From positions 1,550,001 through 1,614,000 of the forward strand of contig JBLDXI010000029.1 of the NCBI GenBank assembly GCA_047495785.1: a stretch of DNA of 64,000 nucleotides, in the 5' to 3' direction. Positions 56,254 to 64,000 of the stretch are shown one piece after another. Positions within the stretch are counted from its first letter, which is position 1. Every line of letters begins with the position of its first letter. The stretch comes from Lepidodermella squamata (taxonomy: Eukaryota; Gastrotricha). The notes under the pieces are model-generated. The model was not told where the DNA came from. It worked only from the letters and a program-made list of their open reading frames with translations, and did no database searches. The translations under genes and the position numbers were made by a program.

Positions 56254-58579
56254 ATGACCTGGCAAAGCGAAACATTTATCTTTTTGGGCCTATTCTGCGC
56301 AGCATTCAACTTTTCTGTAGCAATCAAACCATACCGCTTGAAGTTACCAGTCCATTTGCCGTTGACTAGTCTTCTAACCGACTTCAAACAAGCGATATCA
56401 GTACAACAGATGGTAGTCGATCTTGTTAACAACCGAAGCGACATTCTTCCGGATTACCACGTCGAAATCGAAGTGCTGAATGAAGAGTTTGAAAGTGTCC
56501 TTTCTGTAACATCCATATTCGATTTCATTCGACGTTATGAGCAACGCGAAGATGTATTCATATCCCCACTAACTATCGGACTTGTATTCCCGCTAGGATG
56601 TAAGGCCTGGGCTGGGATCGCTCATCATCTGAAAATGGTTACTTTGGCCGCTAGTTGCGCTACTCAGTCCTTTACTGCAAATCGGCGCCGCTATCCCAAT
56701 TTTTATCGGGCCATTACTCCAACGGAAATATATATGATGAACCAACTTTATTTCGTGAGAAATATTGCAAAATGGTCGAATGTTGTACACCTCAGTTCTG
56801 CATCAGCATACGCGTTTGAAACTGCCAGTCTAATTAATGATTTATCTCAATCACAAGGGATCGATATTCAAGCTTATGAGTTTGCCCCTAAAGTGAGCGA
56901 TGAACTGATGCAATCATTCAAATCGAAGCACTACCGCGTTTTCATCGTGCAAACTGATGATTTTGCTTTCAACCTCGACGTTTTATGCCAGTCTTATGCG
57001 AATGGATTGCGAGGAGATCGATACATGTTTATCCTAAATATGCTCCTGTTATTTGATCCGAATTCCCTGCCCGAATTCATGTTGCCCCAAGGTTGTAAAT
57101 CTGAACACATCAAGCAGCAGTTGGAGCAATCGGTATTCATTGGGCTCCCGGCTGGCTTTATACTACCAAACGATCGCAAGGACCAATTAGGCCTCACACT
57201 TGGTGAATTCGAAACCAAGTTCAAAACAGAATATGGTGGCAATGATATGCTTATAGACTATTCATATCGGCATCTACGCTACGATCTTATCCTACAGGGA
57301 TTAATGGCTTTGGATAGATCGGAAAAGCTATTGAGGGCTCAAAATATGTCGCTGAGATATTATCGGAGTAACCCCGATGAGGTAATGCGTGCCGTTAATA
57401 TCAGTTTGCTTCAAACAGATTTCAAAAGTCTTCAGTTCGGAGATTATCGCTATTCCCATCGTGGAGAGGCCGATTACATTCCTCAGCTCATCGGGAAATG
57501 GAGCCGCTCATCTGGCCTGGGAATTATGACGCGTATTAGACTGAGGGATAATGAAACGGTAACTACTAATTTGTCTTCTTTTACTGAGGAAGGGTTGATG
57601 AAATTCGAAAATATTCCTAATGACTCACCGCGGCTATATCATGAAAAGGACGGCATAAGCGGCGGACTTTTTTCCTTTCTTACGATTGTTGCCACTGTCC
57701 CTGTTTTCGTTCAGTTAACTTCGATAGCCTTCAAATTCAACACGGATGCATTCAAGGCCGTAGAACTGTTGACAATCATTTGCCTACAAGCCATTGGATC
57801 GATTTTAATCATGCTCCCACCAAACTTAAAATCCTCCGCTTCATGCCAAGCTGCATTCTTTTTATTGGGATTAGGCTTGATGGTCCTCTACACACACCTA
57901 ACAATTGCTATTCACAGCCAATTATCTGAAGTAAGGCGGATAGGAAGTCTGAATGCAAGACAAGTATTCAGGCCATTGACAAAGCAGCATCCTTTCCAAA
58001 ACCATTTGAAAATATTAATCCTATTCGCTAGTTTGGGGTTTCTAATTCCCATACTTTGGCTCTCGATTGACCGATCATTCTTGCGGATTATCGAAGCCTT
58101 TTCCCATTTTAATGAGAGGGACGATGTCCTCGTTTTCACAACAAAGATGTATTGCCATTCGAATTACTTCTTAGAATGGATCACTACAACACTTTTGCTG
58201 GATGCCGTGACTTTGATGGTAGATGGTAGCTACGGCCTATGTTATCAAACTAAGAGAAATACTCAAGAAATCCTTGACGTCTCATCGAGCAATGCGCACT
58301 GCAATCTCGATCCTTGTCTGCGTAACTATTTTCCCAGCGGCAATACTGATTGCACTTGTGGTTAATTCCACCACGGCGGTTGAAATGACTTTGGCAATTG
58401 CGATTTCGGTGCAATCATCAGCCGTTTGCAGCCTGCTCAGCTTTGGAGAGTCTAAGCAGGCAGCTGATCAGGTCGAGAAAGCAGCGGGCTTTGTGTTAAG
58501 CCCGGCTCTTTCACCACGCCGTCCGCATCGGCTAGATCCGTTTCAGCTAGATTCCTCTCCTCGCCTTCAAATACCCTAA
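56254..58579 (+). CDS. GABA-B-like class C receptor P (type 2, broken by a 7-bp duplication)
   Basis: Intronless paralogue of O and R. It is intact through leader (MTWQSETFIFLGLFCAAFNF), ligand domain (LVNNRSDILPDYHVEIEVLN, GLVFPLGCKAWAGIAHHLKM) and helices 1-5. In helix 5 the 7-base unit GATGGTA occurs twice in tandem (58215-58221 and 58222-58228), shifting the frame; the first frame ends at 58365. The second frame continues helices 6-7 and the tail (AVCSLLSFGESKQAADQVEK, PRRPHRLD) to 58579. A clean tandem duplication looks like a real mutation. The truncated protein would lack the last two helices and could not signal normally. Confidence 0.82.
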
Positions 58580-59345
58580 ATGAGATACAACTGAGTGCGT
58601 GAGGTTATCATTAGTGTGTGCAGTGAATCAAATTACGAGTGTATGCCAATAATTTACATTTTTGAGAGCGCATTTCGAAAATTTTAATTCTTGGTCGAAG
58701 AATTTGAGACTGTGTTTCTCGACAACCATGATAGCTACGAACGCCGTTCAGATATCAATTTACTCCTTGTGCCTTGATCTTTGCAATAATTATGACATTT
58801 CACCTGATTAATGTTTCTGATAAGGTCGCTAAAGTGTTTGCATTTGTAACTCTGATAACTCATGATACGAAATTGTCGGCATGGTGGGATTTTCAGGAAG
58901 CGATAATGCGAGAAAGGATCTATATGTCGCATATAATGAGAAAAAAAATATAAAACGGCCGATTTCAAGCTTTCGAAAAAATCAAAATTTGCATGTAAAA
59001 GTGCATGCTATGCAAGGTTGTCGAAAAATTTGGCATTTAGAATTAAGAAGGGGTTTTCATTTATTTTGTGTTACATTTCACATCGTGAGTGCGCACTCTG
59101 ATCACTACGTTCTCTATGGTCTTTGGCTTCGGTCATAATTTAAAAAGCGAATTCCAAAATCCAAACCTTAGCGGAATGCGAAATTCAACTAGTAAAGTAA
59201 GACAATGAGGGTAATCAATTAATAATTATTAGCCGAAAATCGTCACGCATACGTTCGAAGTTATTGATTACTGCAGGTAACGACGTCGCAGGTGGACAAA
59301 TTTCCACAGGAGACAACTCATAAACACCGAAAGAATTATTATAAA
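58580..59345. other. Intergenic gap between receptors P and R
   Basis: 0.77 kb, AT-rich, no gene recognised. Unlike the regions before O and P, no Ly6 copy or conserved 36-bp block was found. Confidence 0.45.
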
Positions 59346-61580
59346 ATGAAATTGCGTAAAGTAGCATTCTACTTACTGTTTGGCTCCATGTATTGGAAGT
59401 TGATGGCTGGCAAGCCGTACCGCTTGAAGCTACCAGTTTATTTGCCGTTGACTAGTTTAGACTATGAATTCAAACAATCGATGTTAGCACAGCAAATGGC
59501 AGTCGATCTTGTGAACAACCGAAGCGACATTCTTCCGGATTACAGCGTCGAAATTGAAATTTTAAATGAAGAATTTGAAAGTGCACTTTCTGTATCTTCC
59601 ATTGTCGATTTCTTGCGACGTTACGAGCAAAGCAATGAAGTGTTCATATCGCCCCTAACAATTGGGCTATTATTTCCATTGGGCTGTAAGGCCTGGGCAG
59701 GAGTCGCTCATCATCTGAAAATGGTGGCCTTAATAGGCAGTTGCGGCACTCTATCGCTAACAGCAAATCGCCGTCTTTATCCAAACTTGTACCGACCTAT
59801 CACTCCAATAGACGTATCATTAATGGCTACACTGTTTTTCGTGAAAAGCATCGCGAAATGGTCGAGTTGTGTCATACTCAGCTCTGGATCATCAGCCGCG
59901 TGGGAATCATCTAACCTGTTTCATGGATTGTCCCAGAAATTCGGCATGAACATCCAAGCTTTTGAATTCACTACTGTATTAATAAGCGAAGAGCTGATGC
60001 AATCATTTAAAGCCAAGCATTATCGGGTTTTCATCGTGCACACCGATGAGCTCAGCTTCATTGTCGATTTTCTTTGTCATTCGTATGCTAATGGATTGCA
60101 AGGGAGTCGATACATGTTCATCATAAGTATGCTTCTGTTATTCGACCCTAATAACTTCCCTGAATCCCTTCTAACACGAGGCTGTCAATCCGAGCATGTT
60201 AAAAAGCAGCTAGAACAGACAGTATTCATTGGGATTCCGGCTGGTTACATTCCTCCAAATGATCGCATAGATGAAGTTGGCCTCACACTTCAAGAATTTG
60301 AAACCAAGTTCAAAGCGAATTATGGTGGGAATATTATGGCGCTGGACTATGCATATCGTCATCTACAGTACGATCTCGTCCTACAGGGCTTAATGGCATT
60401 AGATAGATCAGAGAATCTGCTGAAGGACCGAAATTTGTCGCTAAGAGATTTCCAGGCTAATCCGGATGAAGTAATGCAAGCCGTCAACATGAGTTTGCTC
60501 CAAACAGATTTCAAAAGCCTTCAATTTGGAAGGTTTCGATATTCCAACCGCGGAGAGCCCGATTACATTCCTCAACTTGTCGGGAAATGGAGTAGGTTGA
60601 GCGGCCTGCAAATAACAACTCAAATTAGAATGAAGGAGAATGAAACTGCAACTACAAACTTGTCTTCTTATGCGGCCGATTATCTCATGGATTTCGGGAA
60701 AATTCCCAACGATTCACCTGAGCAATCGCATGACCAAGGCGGCATTAGCGATGAACTTATAGCTGCTCTTTCTATTATTGCGATTATTCCTGTAATTATT
60801 GAGGTTTTAATAGCCGTGAAACACAACGGAGATGCATTCAGCTTACGTTTATTCAATACCAGCTTTCAAGCTGTTGGCTCAATAATGATCGCCCTGCCGA
60901 TACATCGAAAAAACAATTTAACTTGCCAGGTTTCAATCTTCTTAGTAGTAGCTGGCCTGATGTCCTTCTATTTGCATCTAACGCTAGCCGCTCACGGCCA
61001 GTTACGTGAAGTGAGAAAGATTGCAGCCTTGAAATCAAAACGGATATTCAGGCCGCTAAAACGAGAACCTCTCGTTCGAAAGGAGTTAAAGGTGGTTATT
61101 CCAGTTGCTATCTTGGCCTCTATTTTGCCCGTGCTATGGCTAACAACAGATCGACAATTTTTACGGATTTATGAATCATTTTCTCACTTCAACGAGAGAG
61201 ACGATGTTCTCGTTTTCAAGAAAAATACTTACTGCCACTCGCTATTTTTCATGGAATGGATCACAGCAACGATTACGTTCAATGTGGCAATTTTGTTGGT
61301 AGCCTTGGGACTTGTTTTTAGACTGCGGGGGTTTCTCAAGCGTTCTAGGAGGTTCAATCGAGCGAAACGCACTGCTGCATCGATCCTGATTTGCATTACT
61401 CTTCTGCCGGCGACAATACTTGTTGCATTTATCGTCAATTCCAGCACAGCTATTGAAATCACCGTGTTAATCGCGATTGCAATCCAGTCATCGGCAGTTT
61501 GCAGTTTGCTAAGCTTTAGAAGATTGCCGAAACGCAAACCTGGTCACAGTGAGCAATCATCGAATTTTATGCTAAGCTGA
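59346..61580 (+). CDS. GABA-B-like class C receptor R (type 2, intronless, intact)
   Basis: 744 residues from the methionine that opens the leader MKLRKVAFYLLFGSMYWKLM; the upstream in-frame ATG at 59292 adds 18 polar residues. Ligand domain with LVNNRSDILPDYSVEIEILN, GLLFPLGCKAWAGVAHHLKM and KAKHYRVFIVHTDEL. Linker KIPNDSPEQSHDQGGISDEL, then seven helices; loop YCHSLFFMEWI; helix 6 after NRAKRTAASILICITLLPAT. Among O, P and R it is the only one with an uninterrupted frame. Ligand and coupling unknown. Confidence 0.88.
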   Translation: MKLRKVAFYLLFGSMYWKLMAGKPYRLKLPVYLPLTSLDYEFKQSMLAQQMAVDLVNNRSDILPDYSVEIEILNEEFESALSVSSIVDFLRRYEQSNEVFISPLTIGLLFPLGCKAWAGVAHHLKMVALIGSCGTLSLTANRRLYPNLYRPITPIDVSLMATLFFVKSIAKWSSCVILSSGSSAAWESSNLFHGLSQKFGMNIQAFEFTTVLISEELMQSFKAKHYRVFIVHTDELSFIVDFLCHSYANGLQGSRYMFIISMLLLFDPNNFPESLLTRGCQSEHVKKQLEQTVFIGIPAGYIPPNDRIDEVGLTLQEFETKFKANYGGNIMALDYAYRHLQYDLVLQGLMALDRSENLLKDRNLSLRDFQANPDEVMQAVNMSLLQTDFKSLQFGRFRYSNRGEPDYIPQLVGKWSRLSGLQITTQIRMKENETATTNLSSYAADYLMDFGKIPNDSPEQSHDQGGISDELIAALSIIAIIPVIIEVLIAVKHNGDAFSLRLFNTSFQAVGSIMIALPIHRKNNLTCQVSIFLVVAGLMSFYLHLTLAAHGQLREVRKIAALKSKRIFRPLKREPLVRKELKVVIPVAILASILPVLWLTTDRQFLRIYESFSHFNERDDVLVFKKNTYCHSLFFMEWITATITFNVAILLVALGLVFRLRGFLKRSRRFNRAKRTAASILICITLLPATILVAFIVNSSTAIEITVLIAIAIQSSAVCSLLSFRRLPKRKPGHSEQSSNFMLS

Positions 61581-61936
61581 ACTTTGACAGTTCAGGTTTA
61601 ACTTGTATTTCGAAAATAAATGTCTAGGTTTTTCCTTTCAAAGCTATGTCTTTCTTCATTATCAGGTTATTTGAGCAGCTGTGGTAAACATTCACGCCAG
61701 ACCTTCGGAAGTGTGTGAGGCAATTAGCACCGCAAATCTTAACGCGAATCTTCGTTCATTTTTTCCCGCATATCATGACAAAATAGACATGACATCGGGG
61801 ACGTAGTGCATAATTGGCCGATAACGATCTTGAATATGTTTTGGACTCATCCACTCCTTAAATTGAGTTGCTCATAAGGTGGAAGGAAAGGTTAAAGACA
61901 TTACTTAAGCAAGGACAAATTTTCGCGGAGATTGCA
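61581..61936. other. Promoter region of receptor S
   Basis: Contains 61769-61794, identical to 54392-54417 before Q1. Otherwise nothing recognised. Confidence 0.5.
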
Positions 61937-64000
61937 ATGTTACTAAAATTCTTAATTTTAATACTATGGTTTTCCGCCTCGCATTCGAAACCTTACCGGT
62001 TGAAACTTCCAATTCACCTACCGGTGAGCGGATTTGCAATCAATTTTAAACAAGCTGTTAACGTCCTTCAAATGGCGATTGATATCGTCAACAATAGAAG
62101 TGACCTTCTGCCAGAATACCACATCGAGATTGCGATAATAAACGAAGGATATGACAGCGCTCTAGCGGTTTCCTCGGCTGTAAATTTTCTCCGAAATCAA
62201 GAGGCTGAAAACACATCTTACATCGCCCCTCTCACAACAGGACTCTTATTCACGCCAAGCTGCAAAGCTTGGGCTGCGGCAGTCCACCATTTCAACATGG
62301 CAATGCTAGCCGGGAGCTGTACAGCCGACTCAATGACCGCAAGAAGGAATATCTACCCAAATTTCTACCGATCTCTTGCTCCTGGCGAGTTATCAGTAAC
62401 GGCAACTCTGTTTTTTATTCAGAAGATAGCAAATTGGACAAAATTCGTCATTATCTCTTCTTCGGTGAAATCTGCATTTGGAAGTGAAGCTTACAACCCG
62501 TTTTACGTAACAGCTCAGAGATTAGGTGTGAGATTAGGTTCAGGCGTTTGAAGCCAAGTCAGAAATCGATAGCGAAACTGCTGAGCTATTTCTCTCTAGA
62601 CATTACCGCATTTTTGTTTTCGAATCTGATAATTTCGAGTTCAACCTGAAATTGATCTGCCAGACCTACAAACGTGGAATTCGAGGAAAGAGATACATGT
62701 TTCTGATGAAATTTCTTACATACCCGGATACAGATTCGCTTCCGGAGTTTTTGCTTCGGAATATCGGCTGCACTGCGGAGCACATCCGCCAACAACTAGA
62801 ACAATCTGTATTTTTTGGATCGCCAGCCGGATGGATCATTCCGAACAATCGAACGGATCACTTAGGTATCACATTGGCGAACTTCGAACGAATTTTTCTC
62901 TCCAATTATGGCGGAAATCCGAGAACTCCGGATTATGCGTATCGACACTTGTATTACGATTTGATACTTCAAAGCCTCGTAACGCTCGACGGAGCTGATC
63001 GGGCTTTGAAATTGAAAAATCGCTCGCTCAGAGACTACCAAACCAATCCTGAAGAGGTACTACACGCAGTTAATGTAAGCTTGAGGCATGTCAGCTTCAA
63101 TAGTCTGAGATTTGGTAGCTTTCGATACTCTAATCGGGTAGAGGTGGACTACGAACCACAATTTATCGGGACTTGGAGCCCTAGAGCAGGTCTCCAAATC
63201 AGGTTCAGCCTTCAGCTCAGTGAAAACGCTTCGGACCTCAAAGACTCTTCTTCATTCAGACTTGAGACTTTCATACCAATGACCGACATCTCACTTCCAA
63301 GCGACTCCCCAAAAGAAGTTGTGACCAAGCTTGGCTTATCGGTCATTGACTTTACGGTCATTAGCCTTACTTCCTTGGTCCCCTTTACAATGCAACTAGC
63401 ATGCGTCACTCGGAACGCTCGTAAGGAAAGGCATGCAAATCGTGTGATGGATTTAGTTCTGCTTATAAGCTTTGGTCTGGGATCAGTTGGTTCGATATGT
63501 TTAGTGAGATCTCCTGGGGAGATAATTTCAGGAGCGTACTGCCCCGTAGCTATTTCCGGCATTACAGCATGTTTGAATCTAATGTACGGAGTTCTGACTG
63601 TGAATCTTTATAACGAGTTCAACGCTCTTGAACGAGAAAGTTCGACTCGTTCTCATAAGCGACGATCTACGCTTCGCATCAAAGCAGTGCCCCGGAAGCT
63701 ATTGAAAAAGTCATGTATCATTTTCGCGCCATATTTCTTGGCGATTATCGCTTGGGGGATCGCTGACATGCCCTACTTAACGATATTTTACGACTTGCCA
63801 TACTGTGATGAATCGAATGACTTGATCACACATCAAGTCGTTTCGTATTGCACCTCGAATTACTTCATTTACTGGCTTATTGTCATGATGCTGTTCGACC
63901 TGTTACTTTTGATATCAGCTGTATTACTGATTTTGAAGCTGAAAAGATTCAAGGCTTTGAAATCAAGTGTCCGCTCGAAACAGCTGAGTTTTGCTGTCAT
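61937..64000 (+). CDS. GABA-B-like class C receptor S (type 2, frameshifted, runs off the right edge)
   Basis: Starts with leader MLLKFLILILWFSASHS. The first frame runs to 62551 (IAIINEGYDSALAVSSAVNF, TTGLLFTPSCKAWAAAVHHF). A one-base excess near 62537-62540, beside a repeated GAGATTAGGT, moves the rest into another frame: QAFEAKSEIDSETAELFLSR, KRGIRGKRYMFLMKFLTYPD, SFRLETFIPMTDISLPSDSP. Helices 1-5 are then visible to the window edge (IIFAPYFLAIIAWGIADMPY; loop SYCTSNYFIYW). All parts expected up to helix 5 are present in order. Pseudogene or sequence error. Confidence 0.78.

Overview
This is animal DNA, not bacterial. Genes are split by short GT-AG introns (mostly 45-80 bp), with signal peptides, AATAAA signals and several families of eukaryotic transposon. 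Short introns, close gene spacing and gene content point to a small invertebrate, probably an ecdysozoan. A tardigrade is my leading guess, but nothing here proves it.

The window is dominated by a cluster of class C G-protein-coupled receptors of the GABA-B type. I count fifteen loci plus at least two decayed fragments, in two architectures. Type 1 genes have about seven coding exons: A (1-2723, minus, runs off the left edge), D (9250-12022, minus), E (12531-15371, minus), G (21557-24398, plus), H (26672-30255, plus). Type 2 genes are intronless: B (3238-5499, minus), C (6316-8613, plus), I (39863-42156, minus), L (45994-47592, plus, pseudogene), M (48188-50581, plus), O (51934-54220, plus), Q1 (54618-55339, plus, pseudogene), P (56254-58579, plus), R (59346-61580, plus), S (61937 to the right edge, plus). 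All combine a signal peptide, a Venus-flytrap ligand-binding domain and seven membrane helices. Five otherwise complete members (D, I, O, P, S) each carry one frame break. The pattern is that of a birth-and-death receptor family, as in chemoreceptor clusters; the ligand is unknown.

Other genes lie inside the cluster. F (16100-19854) is a secreted astacin metalloprotease with one MAM domain before and three after the protease. K (43753-45014, minus) is a GC-rich, 400-residue small heat-shock-like protein. N1 (51167-51535) and N2 (55564-55943) are two-exon Ly6/three-finger proteins that each precede a type 2 receptor, so a Ly6-receptor unit seems to have been duplicated.

Mobile DNA fills the centre. 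A Ty3/Gypsy-type LTR retrotransposon (32034-39843, minus; 234-bp LTRs, 5-bp target duplication CGGTC) lies just beyond the stop codon of receptor I. Its integrase end is split by a 3.2-kb DNA transposon (32470-35666; terminal inverted repeats, 8-bp target duplication CGTGGACC). That transposon shows no transposase. It carries a five-exon secreted cysteine-repeat gene, J. Smaller elements are a hAT-type MITE upstream of G (21223-21378), a 0.72-kb element in an intron of H (27495-28215), a 1.4-kb foldback-like element (30355-31751) and a 120-bp-arm palindrome at the end of pseudogene L.

Exon models for A, E, F, G, H, K, N1 and N2 were built by hand from splice sites, and the coding lengths of the complete ones divide by three. 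Family names rest on motif recognition by eye; no database search was possible.
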